Positions 8,324 through 16,136 of a stretch of DNA of 54,066 bases are shown here, piece by piece. The DNA is taken from NCBI GenBank assembly GCA_017538965.1, contig JAFYHU010000040.1, positions 1 to 54,066 of the forward strand. The letters run 5' to 3'. Positions within the stretch are counted from its first letter, which is position 1. Every line of letters begins with the position of its first letter. The notes under the pieces were generated by a model. The model ran no database searches. It was not told the origin of the DNA and saw nothing but the letters and a program-made list of their open reading frames with translations. A program made the position numbers and the translations under genes. This stretch comes from Oscillospiraceae bacterium. GTDB taxonomy: Bacteria; Bacillota; Clostridia; Oscillospirales; Oscillospiraceae.

Positions 8324-8779
8324 TTTCAGTTCCTCCATTTCTTTGATGCGGCGATAAAAGGTATTCGGCTTCAAATCCAGCCGCGCCATTGCCTCACGGG
8401 CGGTGATCTGACCGCCACGCCATAGCGCTACGACGGAATCGAACAGATCCTCGTCCACGGCGATCGGCTTGCGACCTTTGTAGCGACCCTCTGCCTTCGC
8501 GCGCTCAATGCCGTCGCGGCGGCGCGCAAGCAGCTCCGTATTGCTCAAAGCCCGGCACAGGGCAAAAAAGCTTTGTCCCTGGCCGCCGCGCGTATCGATT
8601 CCTTCCCGCAGGCTGACGAAGTCCGCGCCGCGCTCTCCGATCTCCGCAAGCACACTGAGCATGTCCTTTCCGCTGCCGGCGAACAGGTCGAGACTGTCGA
8701 GCACCAAGCAGTCGCCAGGGACAAGATAAGCAAGCGCAGACTGCAAATCGTTCCGATTGTCAAAGCGGACGGTTCCCAT
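8042..8779 (-). CDS. serine-recombinase-derived protein, catalytic residues lost, with coiled-coil tail
   Basis: Residues 10-65 match the second half of the resolvase/invertase catalytic domain (LVPGDCLVLDSLDLF, then GADFVSLREGIDT), and residues 100-150 give a helix-turn-helix (ITAREAMARLDLKPNTFYRRI). The N-terminal part with the nucleophilic Ser is absent. The DRLGRS box, which carries the two catalytic Arg, reads DLFAGS. A 93-residue Lys/Glu-rich coiled coil follows. The product should bind DNA but not recombine it. ATG 8779 has GGAGG upstream and lies inside the palindrome GTTCCCATGGGAAC. Intact recombinases of this type are 180-200 aa without the tail. Confidence 0.75.
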   Translation of the reverse strand: MGTVRFDNRNDLQSALAYLVPGDCLVLDSLDLFAGSGKDMLSVLAEIGERGADFVSLREGIDTRGGQGQSFFALCRALSNTELLARRRDGIERAKAEGRYKGRKPIAVDEDLFDSVVALWRGGQITAREAMARLDLKPNTFYRRIKEMEELKMKDYKKVEREIRDEIKEAAKQSRKDLSELKKQVKAEAKEIKKTADEKLELHDVEREMRHDRIRAEAEHHDAVRQMKKDVEAETKELKKLMENN

Positions 8780-8808
8780 GGGAACACCTCCTTCGTCGTT
8801 GTGACTGC

Positions 8809-8837
8809 ATCATAGCATGGCCAAGTGAGTGTGTCAA
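8809..8837 (-). promoter_or_regulatory. sigma-A promoter of the recombinase-like gene
   Basis: Minus strand TTGACA (8832-8837), 17 bp, TATGAT (8809-8814). Confidence 0.8.
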
Positions 8838-8899
8838 TAGGAATTTTTTGATTAATGAAACATTTCATAAACTGTTCAAATAATTTGACATAGAGGCTG

Positions 8900-8986
8900 A
8901 TGCACGCCCGCCTCTTCCGGGAGCACACCGTCGCGACGGGAAGTACAAGCTGTGATTTCTGGTATCTGGGGGATCGGGAAGCATGA
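8900..8986 (+). pseudogene. ATC-hydrolase family C-terminal remnant
   Basis: A 28-codon frame reads HARLFREHTVATGS followed by CDFWYLGDREA and stop. It matches the C-terminus of the protein at 2231-2896 (HAKLIRTHTCALGS, CDYWYVGD). The rest of the gene is gone. It shows that this family once extended across the region. Confidence 0.65.
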
Positions 8987-9020
8987 CCGTCATCCAGGCA
9001 TACTTCCCTTGATTTCGTAC

Positions 9021-9042
9021 CTTTTGGGCGTACCTGGGCATG
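9021..9042 (+). repeat. second copy of the GGCGTAC repeat
   Basis: 20 of 22 bases match 281-302; again directly upstream of a hairpin. See the entry at 251-302. Confidence 0.6.
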
Positions 9043-9043
9043 A

Positions 9044-9073
9044 AAAATCGACAGGCATTGACCTGTCGATTTT
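9044..9073 (-). terminator. terminator of the TIR-MFS-CPBP operon
   Basis: A perfect 12-bp stem, AAAATCGACAGG (9044-9055) with CCTGTCGATTTT (9062-9073), begins 1 bp after the CPBP stop and is followed on the minus strand by a T run. Confidence 0.75.
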
Positions 9074-9074
9074 C

Positions 9075-9794
9075 TTATGAGCTGCGAGGCGTCAGATAAT
9101 ATATTCCTGCCGCAAGAGAGATCACGCACAGGGAAACGGAAATCGGGATCTGGTATTTCTCCTGCATGGGGTTGTTGGCAAAAACGCTCAGGGCGTTGAA
9201 TGCCGCATGGGCGATCATGCAGGGAATCAGGCTTCCGCTCCGGATCAGCACGGCGACAAAGAGGAAGCCGACGGCGATCGCGTAGAATACCTGACAGATG
9301 GTCTCAAGCAGGGTCATCCCGCTGCCGTTGAAGAGATTCATCAGATGCCCGGCTCCGAACAGGATGCTCACAAGAATCACCGCCGCCCGAGGATTCTGCC
9401 TGCTCATGGCCCGGAACAGGAAGCCCCGAAACAGCAGCTCTTCGGCAATACCGGTCGCGATCATGGCGAGGAAATAGATCAGGCCTTCGACGATGCCCCT
9501 GTTGAAAACGATCCCGAACCAGATGTTGACCGTAGAGACAAGGATCATGGGGAGATAGAAGAGCATCTGACGGGCCGGTGCTTTCGGCGCACAGATCCCG
9601 TAATAATCGTTCAGCCCGTTTCTTTTCATAAAGGCCAGCATCACCGCGATGAGAACAAGATCAAAGGGCAGCGTCAGAACCATTTCGATCCCAAGCCCGT
9701 CTGAGGCCTGATCAAGCAGACTGTTTCCCATGACGTAGATCACAATGAACAGCACCGCCAGCAGCGTCTCAGAACGATCCCACATTTTTTTCAT
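9075..9794 (-). CDS. CPBP family intramembrane metalloprotease
   Basis: A 239-residue polytopic membrane protein (about seven helices) with the CPBP/Abi motifs: EELLFRGFLF (EExxxR) in motif 1, FGAGHLMNL (FxxxH) in motif 2 and IAHAAFNAL (HxxxN) in motif 3. These are glutamic-type intramembrane proteases related to Rce1; bacterial members work in bacteriocin maturation or immunity and stress responses. It is the last gene of a minus-strand operon and starts 57 bp after the MFS gene ends. Confidence 0.9.
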   Translation of the reverse strand: MKKMWDRSETLLAVLFIVIYVMGNSLLDQASDGLGIEMVLTLPFDLVLIAVMLAFMKRNGLNDYYGICAPKAPARQMLFYLPMILVSTVNIWFGIVFNRGIVEGLIYFLAMIATGIAEELLFRGFLFRAMSRQNPRAAVILVSILFGAGHLMNLFNGSGMTLLETICQVFYAIAVGFLFVAVLIRSGSLIPCMIAHAAFNALSVFANNPMQEKYQIPISVSLCVISLAAGIYYLTPRSS

Positions 9795-9851
9795 GTCTGT
9801 ACTTTCTCCGTCTTTTCGACTGTTGAAATGGCCTTTCTCTCCCGGTTTCTG

Positions 9852-11027
9852 TTACCTTGCGCTTCTGCGAAACAGGATCAGGGTGATGATCAATACCAGC
9901 GGGAAGACACTGCCGGCCAGCATTCCCGTCTGCAGCTGATCCCCGGCCTGCTGCGTGACCGCGCCAACAAGACTCGGCCCGAAGGCGCCGCCCAGATCCC
10001 CGGCCATTGCCAGCATCGCGAAGAGAGCGGTACCGCCCTGCGGCAAACGGGGAGATGTGATGCTGATGGTGCCGGGCCACATGATGCCGACGGAAAAGCC
10101 GCAGAGGACGCATCCGAGAAGGCCGAGCACGGGATTGGAAGACAGAGAGGCCAGCAGATAGCAGCACAGGCACAGAATGCCGGAACCGATCATAAAGCGG
10201 ATCAGATTCATTTTTGGTCCGAACTTCGCGTAGATCACCCGGCAGATGCCCATGCTCGCCGCAAACAGGCAGGGCCCCACCAGATCGCCCAGTGATTTCG
10301 AGAAGCCCAGCGCCGCTTCGGTATAGGCGGAGGCCCATTGCGCCATGGACAGTTCCGACGCTCCCGCGCAGACCATCAGCACGATGGCCAGCCAGAACAG
10401 AGGCGTTCTGAAAAGGGCACCGATCGTCATTCCCTGGCCTTTTTCCGTCAGATGTTCGATAGGGCAGGTGGCGAAATTGTAGATATTATAAAGCGGGAGC
10501 AGCGCCCAGATACAGGCCAGCCACTTCCAGCGTTCAATACCGAACAGAGCGAAAAACAGCGTGGAGAGAAGAATGACGCCGACCGAACCCCAGCAGTAGA
10601 AAGAATGGAGCAGGCTCATTACCGCGTCCTTATGGTCAAAGGGGCAGGCTTCCACAATAGGGCTGCCCACCACCTCGATGAGTCCGCTGCCGACGGCATA
10701 CACCACTACACACAGCAGGATGCCGAGAAAGGGATCAGAAAACAGATCGGGAATCACGGCCAGACCCGCCAGCCCCAAAGCGCTCGCGATCTCGGAAGTC
10801 ACGACACTGCGGCGGTAGCCGATCATGTCCACAAAGCGGGCACAGAAGAGATCAACCAGCAGCTGCGTCAGGAAAAACGCCGTGGGGATCAGGGCGATCT
10901 TCCCCAGAGGAATATGGTAGTCCGCATGGAATTTTAAAAACAGGAGCGGCGCGAAGTTGGCAGTGATCGCCTGCGTAATAAAACCCAGATAGCAGGCAAG
11001 CAGGGTTTTTTGATATCGATTGCGCAT
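9852..11027 (-). CDS. MFS transporter
   Basis: The 391-residue product has 12 predicted helices in two halves. The first cytoplasmic loop carries DMIGYRRSV, a variant of the MFS motif A (GxLaDrxGrr), and the overall pattern (N-terminus RNRYQKTLLACYLGFITQA) is that of sugar-permease-like MFS proteins (FucP/FHS class). Substrate unknown. It starts 9 bp after the end of the TIR-Sel1 gene on the same strand, so the two are surely cotranscribed. Confidence 0.85.
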   Translation of the reverse strand: MRNRYQKTLLACYLGFITQAITANFAPLLFLKFHADYHIPLGKIALIPTAFFLTQLLVDLFCARFVDMIGYRRSVVTSEIASALGLAGLAVIPDLFSDPFLGILLCVVVYAVGSGLIEVVGSPIVEACPFDHKDAVMSLLHSFYCWGSVGVILLSTLFFALFGIERWKWLACIWALLPLYNIYNFATCPIEHLTEKGQGMTIGALFRTPLFWLAIVLMVCAGASELSMAQWASAYTEAALGFSKSLGDLVGPCLFAASMGICRVIYAKFGPKMNLIRFMIGSGILCLCCYLLASLSSNPVLGLLGCVLCGFSVGIMWPGTISITSPRLPQGGTALFAMLAMAGDLGGAFGPSLVGAVTQQAGDQLQTGMLAGSVFPLVLIITLILFRRSAR

Positions 11028-11036
11028 TCTTTTTCC

Positions 11037-12443
11037 TTATCCTGCAGCTTCGAGCCGGGCGATGTCCTCCGCGGCGTCCTCGCGGCCGTTTTCCAATGCA
11101 CGGCGGTACCATTCAATTGCCTGATCATCGGTACCGTAATGATTCTCAATGCACCAGCCGGTCATGTACATTCCGTCGGCATCTCCCGCTTCCGCAGCCT
11201 TTTGATACCATGTGTAGGCCTGGCGGGCATCTTCCGATGTTCCCAGGCCATGCTGATACATGTACCCGAGATTATACATGCCGGTGGCGTTTCCGGTCTG
11301 CGCCAGTTTCTCTGTCCATTTAAAGGCCTGCTCCGGATTTTCTTCTGTGCCGACCCCGAGCAGATAGCATAAGGCGGTATTGTACATCGCAAGCTCATAG
11401 CCGGCTTCGGCAGATTTCAGATACCAGGAAAACGCCTTTTCCGGATCCTGTTCGGTACCGATTCCTTTTTCATAGGACACCGCAGCATTGAACATGGCGA
11501 TCGCTTCACCGGTTTCCGCATGACGCAGGCACCATTCGAAGGATTTCTGAAGATCTACTTCGGTGCCCAGACCCTGGTCATAGCATTCGGAAACAGCGGT
11601 CATGGCAGAGGGATAGCCGCTCTCGGCCGCAGCCAGATACCATCGAAACGCCTGCTCCGGGTCTTTTTCAATGCCTCTTCCCTCAGAATAGCAATTGGCA
11701 AGAAAGAATGCCGCCTCGCTGTTGCCTGCTTCGGCAGAAGTCCGCAGGTTTTCTATGTCCTCGGCGGAAAAATCGAGATCCTTCGTGGCCGAGAGCAAGG
11801 CAGCGCCGTAAACATCATAGGACAGCTCCTGATTCCGTTTCCGAATGATGGCATTGCGCCAGAGCAGCGCGGTAACAGATGCGAGAATGACCGCGGCAAC
11901 GGTCGAAGAGATCAGAATCGTGCGGCGCCGGCGCTGTTTTTCACGGTCGACCAGACGGTTGAAGCGCACGTCCAGAATGACCGCCATGAGCTTCAGAAAG
12001 GCTTTGTTTTTCCCGATCTCCACCGCGTTTGCGCCCAGAGGATGCTCTCCCTCGACGCTGCGCAGGGCGGGAGGAAAGCATTCCAGCTCCGGCTTGTCAC
12101 TCTCGGGTTCTCCGTCGACGATGAAGGGGATAATGAAATCGGCCCGCCCTCTTGTCTGGAAAGAGCGGATCTCATCATTTACCCAGGGAGAGGCAGCGCT
12201 GAAGGGGGAGCAGATTACAATCAGGAACCGGGAGGCCATCAGTTCCTTCTGCAGGGCATTCTGAAGCTCGACCCCCGACAGATCGGTCTGGTCACGAAAG
12301 ACCTTCAAATGGCTGTGGGGAACATTCCCTTCGCACAGATCCTTCGGAATACGAAAGGTTTCCAGCCGATGCTGAAGCCATCGCGCCCATTTCAGATCGC
12401 GATGACTGTAACTGATAAAAGCATCATAAACAAATTCGTCCAT
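11037..12443 (-). CDS. TIR domain - transmembrane - Sel1 repeat protein
   Basis: From ATG 12443 (GGAGG 8 bp upstream) the protein has 468 residues. Residues 1-160 are a TIR domain (YDAFISYSHRD at the start; SPWVNDEI with the putative NADase Glu91). One transmembrane helix spans about 175-195. From about 225 to the end run at least six Sel1-type repeats, typified by YNLGYMYQHGLGTSEDARQA. The topology suggests a membrane-anchored TIR with a solenoid receptor part on the other side. TIR-Sel1 proteins occur in bacterial signalling and possibly antiphage defence; which applies here is not shown. Confidence 0.88.
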   Translation of the reverse strand: MDEFVYDAFISYSHRDLKWARWLQHRLETFRIPKDLCEGNVPHSHLKVFRDQTDLSGVELQNALQKELMASRFLIVICSPFSAASPWVNDEIRSFQTRGRADFIIPFIVDGEPESDKPELECFPPALRSVEGEHPLGANAVEIGKNKAFLKLMAVILDVRFNRLVDREKQRRRRTILISSTVAAVILASVTALLWRNAIIRKRNQELSYDVYGAALLSATKDLDFSAEDIENLRTSAEAGNSEAAFFLANCYSEGRGIEKDPEQAFRWYLAAAESGYPSAMTAVSECYDQGLGTEVDLQKSFEWCLRHAETGEAIAMFNAAVSYEKGIGTEQDPEKAFSWYLKSAEAGYELAMYNTALCYLLGVGTEENPEQAFKWTEKLAQTGNATGMYNLGYMYQHGLGTSEDARQAYTWYQKAAEAGDADGMYMTGWCIENHYGTDDQAIEWYRRALENGREDAAEDIARLEAAG

Positions 12444-12498
12444 CACTGCCTCCTGTACCGGAACCAATGCCCGACCGGAAAAGAACTCTGACGGGGTC

Positions 12499-12527
12499 AG
12501 TATATCACCTGTCCGGCGGCATCACAA
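12499..12527 (-). promoter_or_regulatory. sigma-A promoter of the TIR-MFS-CPBP operon
   Basis: Minus strand TTGTGA (12522-12527), 17 bp, TATACT (12499-12504), about 55 bp upstream of the start codon. Confidence 0.65.
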
Positions 12528-12561
12528 GGAAAATCCTAAGGAATTCTTCAGAGAATCGATC

Positions 12562-12591
12562 TTTACTTTCCGCCTCGTCCTGTGATATCAT
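12562..12591 (+). promoter_or_regulatory. candidate promoter of the secreted-protein gene
   Basis: TTTACT (12562-12567), 18 bp, TATCAT (12586-12591), divergent from the TIR operon promoter. Confidence 0.5.
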
Positions 12592-12665
12592 ATGATCAGG
12601 CGAACAAACAGGCAAATTGAACGGAGTCCAATATTATGTTAACTGAATGGTGAAAGGAGTCTGTA

Positions 12666-14183
12666 ATGAAAAAACTGCTGACTGCGCTGAGCATGGTACT
12701 GGTATTTGCCATGCTTCTGTCCGCCACCGCCTTTGCTGCCGGATCCAATTCCGATACCCTGGTCAACTGGGACATCAAAATCTCTTCACCGGACAACACG
12801 ACGGCCGTCCTGAAGGGCAACAACTATTACATCTATGCCCAGAAGGAAGGATCCATCCCTTATGTGATGGTGACGGTTTACAATTTTGTCAGAGAGTCCG
12901 ACGATGCCTTCTTCGACGAATTTACCGATTATATGGCCGGGGAATATGGTGATCTTGAGGTGACTTCCGGACTCGAACAAATACAGATCGGCAGAAAACA
13001 ATGCTGCGAGTGGGAATACCGCTATACCATCAGCGGCGGCAATGTTGTTGTCGACCGCCGCATCATCACGGTCAACGGCGGCAGGACTTACATGTTTGCG
13101 TCCAAGGAAGTGCCGGCCCGGAATATGACCGTCGGCAGCCTGCTCGAAGACACGGTCAGAGATGCCGTTTTCCTGTCCGATAAAGGCGAAGATGTACTGC
13201 CGGACGATATCGGGACTGTTGAAGAAAACGAAGCGACAGGCGCTCTGATGTATCTGTACTGCCTGGACAACGGCATGCCGAAATTCTGGCTGGATCTGAC
13301 AGGAGTTATAAGCCCCAATCCCGTGCTGCACTGCTATTTCCGCTCCAGCGATCCGACCTTCTACGAGAGCTGTTATATTCTGGACAGCGAGACGTCCGAA
13401 TCCGACGGGGAATCCTGGACCTTCCACAATGTCTATGACAGCCACGGCTTCGACAAGTCGAACTGGTTCAGGATGCTGAACTTCCGGATGGAAGGGAAAA
13501 ACCTTGTGATGAATGTTATCCGCGATGAGAGAACTCTGGCAGGCGGGGGCGAAGACAATGTCCTGACCGGCGAGTATATCATGCAGCCGATGGGATACCG
13601 TATCGCCTACGAATACCGGGATGACAACAGAAATCTGCTCTATTGGCTGGACCTGGATGACGACAACATCCTCCTGTACAAGGTCACCTCTCTCGGAGAA
13701 GAAAAATATGTTCTCGACATGGAGACCGCGGAGTATGAGGATGACTATCTTCTGACTGTCCATAAGGTATATGACGAAGACGGAAACGATGTTTCCGGGC
13801 AATTCAATTCTCTCATGCTCAGTGAGGTGGAAGGAGCTATCCTTCTGGTAGCCAACAGCAACGCCAGCGGCAGCGGTGCGATCATCCCCAGCAGTGTTTA
13901 CATGTTCGAGCCGAAAACGTCCTTCGTTCCCCTGAAAAGCGGACCCTACACCGCTGAAGAGCTCGGCGTGATGGCCCAGCAGTATTACATGAAGAATCAC
14001 GGCTTCTTCCCGCCGAAGGCGGATGTGGAACAGAACAAGGACGGCAGCTTCACGATCCATCTCTATGAGGTCGTGGATCTGGACGGCGTCAAACATACCG
14101 CTACCTCGGCTTGGTATACGGTTGACCAATACGGTGTCGGCGCAGACGACATCTATGAAACACCGGTGAACCTGACAAAATAA
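12666..14183 (+). CDS. secreted protein of unknown function
   Basis: The 505-residue product begins with a classical signal peptide (MKKLLTALSMVLVFAML, cleavage likely after AFA at about 24). The mature part is rich in Asp, Tyr and Gly and looks beta-rich; two segments (about 185-260 and 310-385) each combine a MYLYCLDNG/LLYWLDLDD-like strand with DSETSESDGESWTFHNVYD- or METAEYEDDYLLTVHKVYD-like blocks, so an internal duplication is likely. No known enzyme motif and no sortase signal are seen. Ribosome binding site AAAGGAG. The Nudix gene follows by 8 bp. Confidence 0.7.
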   Translation: MKKLLTALSMVLVFAMLLSATAFAAGSNSDTLVNWDIKISSPDNTTAVLKGNNYYIYAQKEGSIPYVMVTVYNFVRESDDAFFDEFTDYMAGEYGDLEVTSGLEQIQIGRKQCCEWEYRYTISGGNVVVDRRIITVNGGRTYMFASKEVPARNMTVGSLLEDTVRDAVFLSDKGEDVLPDDIGTVEENEATGALMYLYCLDNGMPKFWLDLTGVISPNPVLHCYFRSSDPTFYESCYILDSETSESDGESWTFHNVYDSHGFDKSNWFRMLNFRMEGKNLVMNVIRDERTLAGGGEDNVLTGEYIMQPMGYRIAYEYRDDNRNLLYWLDLDDDNILLYKVTSLGEEKYVLDMETAEYEDDYLLTVHKVYDEDGNDVSGQFNSLMLSEVEGAILLVANSNASGSGAIIPSSVYMFEPKTSFVPLKSGPYTAEELGVMAQQYYMKNHGFFPPKADVEQNKDGSFTIHLYEVVDLDGVKHTATSAWYTVDQYGVGADDIYETPVNLTK

Positions 14184-14191
14184 AGGAGCAG

Positions 14192-14590
14192 ATGAAGACA
14201 ATCCGTGTAGTCGCCGCGGTGATCCGCGACGGCGGCAGAATCTTTGCCGTACAGCGCGGCAGCGGAGATTACAAAGACGGATGGGAGTTTCCCGGAGGGA
14301 AAATCGAACCGGGCGAAACTCCGCAGCAGGCCCTGATTCGTGAAATCAGAGAGGAACTGGAGCTGGAGATCACAGTCGGGGATCTTATCACGACGGTGGA
14401 ATATGACTATCCGGCCTTTCATCTCTCCATGCAGTGCTTCTGGTGCCGGATGGCGGAGAGAATGCCGGTTTTGAAAGAACACGAAGCCGCCCGCTGGCTG
14501 AGTGCGGAGGAGCTCGATCTTCCTGCCTGGCTTCCCGCCGACCGGACCGTCATCGGACAGATCAAAAGCCTGCTGTCCACAGAAGAATAG
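14192..14590 (+). CDS. mutT: Nudix hydrolase, MutT-like
   Basis: A 132-residue protein with a complete Nudix box from residue 34 (GGKIEPGETPQQALIREI, then REELE). The N-terminus (VVAAVIRDGGRIFAVQRG) and the WEFPGGK context match MutT / (deoxy)nucleoside triphosphate pyrophosphohydrolases, which remove 8-oxo-dGTP or CTP analogues. Related clostridial proteins are often annotated as 8-oxo-dGTP diphosphatase. It follows the secreted-protein gene by 8 bp and is ended by its own terminator. Confidence 0.88.
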   Translation: MKTIRVVAAVIRDGGRIFAVQRGSGDYKDGWEFPGGKIEPGETPQQALIREIREELELEITVGDLITTVEYDYPAFHLSMQCFWCRMAERMPVLKEHEAARWLSAEELDLPAWLPADRTVIGQIKSLLSTEE

Positions 14591-14602
14591 AGACAGAAGA
14601 GC

Positions 14603-14634
14603 AGCCCGCCAGGCAGGCGGGTTGTTCTTTTTTA
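14603..14634 (+). terminator. terminator after the Nudix gene
   Basis: AGCCCGCC (14603-14610) pairs with GGCGGGTT (14616-14623), followed by GTTCTTTTTTA. Confidence 0.75.
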
Positions 14635-14672
14635 TGGCGTTTTTCGGAAAAAAGCTCTCCCGGAGCACAAAC

Positions 14673-14705
14673 TTTAAGTTTTGTTTAAGGTTGGCATGGT
14701 ATATC
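14673..14705 (+). promoter_or_regulatory. OmpR/PhoB-type direct repeat and promoter of the VTC operon
   Basis: TTTAAG occurs at 14673-14678 and 14684-14689, an exact 11-bp period. A -10-like TATATC (14700-14705) follows, so the second repeat overlaps the -35 position. This is how PhoB-class response regulators dock one helical turn apart and replace a poor -35. The regulator is not in the window. Confidence 0.5.
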
Positions 14706-14738
14706 CATCCCTGCAAACGAAAGGAAGGGGCGAGAAAT

Positions 14739-15416
14739 ATGGATTTTCAGTACCGTCACGAATGGAAACATGCCCTCAACACGGCTGATCTCCTGGTTTT
14801 GCGCTCACGCCTGCGAGCGGTCATGGAAAGCGACCCGCATGCCGTCGGCGGAAAATACGAGATCCGAAGCCTGTACTTCGATAATCCTGCGGACAAGGCC
14901 CTGCGCGAGAAGGTCGACGGCGTCAACATGCGGGAGAAGTTCCGCATCCGGCTGTATAACCGGGACCCGTCCGTTATCCATCTGGAAAAGAAAAGCAAGC
15001 GCAACGGGCTGGGAACCAAGTTTTCCGCGAATCTGACCGCCGAGGAAGCGCAGCGGATTCTGGACGGAGATCTGGACTGGATGCTGGGCTCCGAACGCCC
15101 GCTGGTGCAGGAACTGTACTGCAAGATGCGCTATCAGGGCATGCGGCCGAAAACCATCGTGGATTACACGCGGGAACCGTTCATCTTCCGGCCCGGAAAT
15201 GTGCGCGTCACGCTGGACTATGATATCCGCACGGGACTTGACAGCACGGATTTTCTGAACCCCGATGCGATTACCATTCCCGCCGGAGACGCACCGATCC
15301 TCCTGGAAGTGAAATGGGACGAGTTCCTGCCCTCCATCATCCGCGATGCGGTATCCGTTCCGGACCGTCGGGTCGGATCCTTTTCCAAGTACGCACAGTG
15401 CCGGATTTACGGCTGA
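14739..15416 (+). CDS. VTC domain polyphosphate polymerase
   Basis: From ATG 14739 (AAGGAAGGGG upstream) the product has 225 residues and is essentially one VTC domain. It opens with FQYRHEWKHAL, shows the basic tunnel residues (EIRSLYFDN, KFRIRLYN, HLEKKSK) and ends with ILLEVKWDEFLPSII and the GSFSKYAQCR box. VTC enzymes are CYTH-superfamily triphosphate-tunnel enzymes that make polyphosphate from ATP. It is the first gene of the VTC-DUF4956-CotH operon, a recurrent unit in Firmicutes and actinobacteria. Confidence 0.9.
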   Translation: MDFQYRHEWKHALNTADLLVLRSRLRAVMESDPHAVGGKYEIRSLYFDNPADKALREKVDGVNMREKFRIRLYNRDPSVIHLEKKSKRNGLGTKFSANLTAEEAQRILDGDLDWMLGSERPLVQELYCKMRYQGMRPKTIVDYTREPFIFRPGNVRVTLDYDIRTGLDSTDFLNPDAITIPAGDAPILLEVKWDEFLPSIIRDAVSVPDRRVGSFSKYAQCRIYG

Positions 15417-15452
15417 GCCAATTTCAATTTTTATGTATAAGGAGAAAACCTC

Positions 15453-16124
15453 ATGAGCTTTTCGGACATCTTCAAATCGAGCTTTCTTGAAAACGTAAAC
15501 AGCGTCAGCCTGGTGGATATGGTGCTCGCGCTGGTGCTGGCCTTCGGCGTCGGTATGTTTATCTTCCTGATTTACAAAAAGACCTATGCCGGCGTCATGT
15601 ATTCCTCCAGCTTCGGCGTAACGCTGGTTGCGCTGACCATGATCACGACGCTGGTTATCCTCGCCGTCACGAGCAACGTGGTGCTGTCTCTCGGCATGGT
15701 GGGCGCGCTGTCCATCGTCCGTTTCCGTACGGCCATCAAAGAACCGCTGGATATTGCCTTCCTGTTCTGGTCCATCGCAGTCGGCATCGTCCTTGCGGCG
15801 GGCTTCATCCCGCTGGCGGTCATCGGCAGCGTAATCATCGGCATGATCCTGCTGGTGTTTGCCAATCGCAAGTCTTCCGCCAACCCTTATATCGTGGTCC
15901 TTTCCTGCAGCGACAAAGCCGGCGAAGACAGAGCGATGGCTCTTCTGGCGGAGAACACAAAGCGATGCGTCTGCAAGAGCAAAACCGCCCGCGCCGGGCA
16001 TATCGAGCTGAATCTGGAAGTTCGTCTGAATGATGACGACACCGATTTTGTCAACAGGCTTTCCGAGCTGGAAGGCGTGGAGAGCGCCGTGCTCGTCAGC
16101 TATAACGGAGACTATATGGGATAA
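15453..16124 (+). CDS. DUF4956 membrane protein
   Basis: A 223-residue protein with about four N-terminal helices and the DUF4956 signature in helices 3-4: SLGMVGALSIVRFRTAIKEP, then DIAFLFWSIAVG. The last 70 residues form a cytosolic alpha/beta domain. It is almost always encoded between VTC and CotH genes. The likely role is a membrane partner of the polyphosphate polymerase, perhaps in export or regulation; this is inferred from context. GGAG site at 15441. Confidence 0.9.
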   Translation: MSFSDIFKSSFLENVNSVSLVDMVLALVLAFGVGMFIFLIYKKTYAGVMYSSSFGVTLVALTMITTLVILAVTSNVVLSLGMVGALSIVRFRTAIKEPLDIAFLFWSIAVGIVLAAGFIPLAVIGSVIIGMILLVFANRKSSANPYIVVLSCSDKAGEDRAMALLAENTKRCVCKSKTARAGHIELNLEVRLNDDDTDFVNRLSELEGVESAVLVSYNGDYMG

Positions 16125-16136
16125 GGAGGGGTCATC

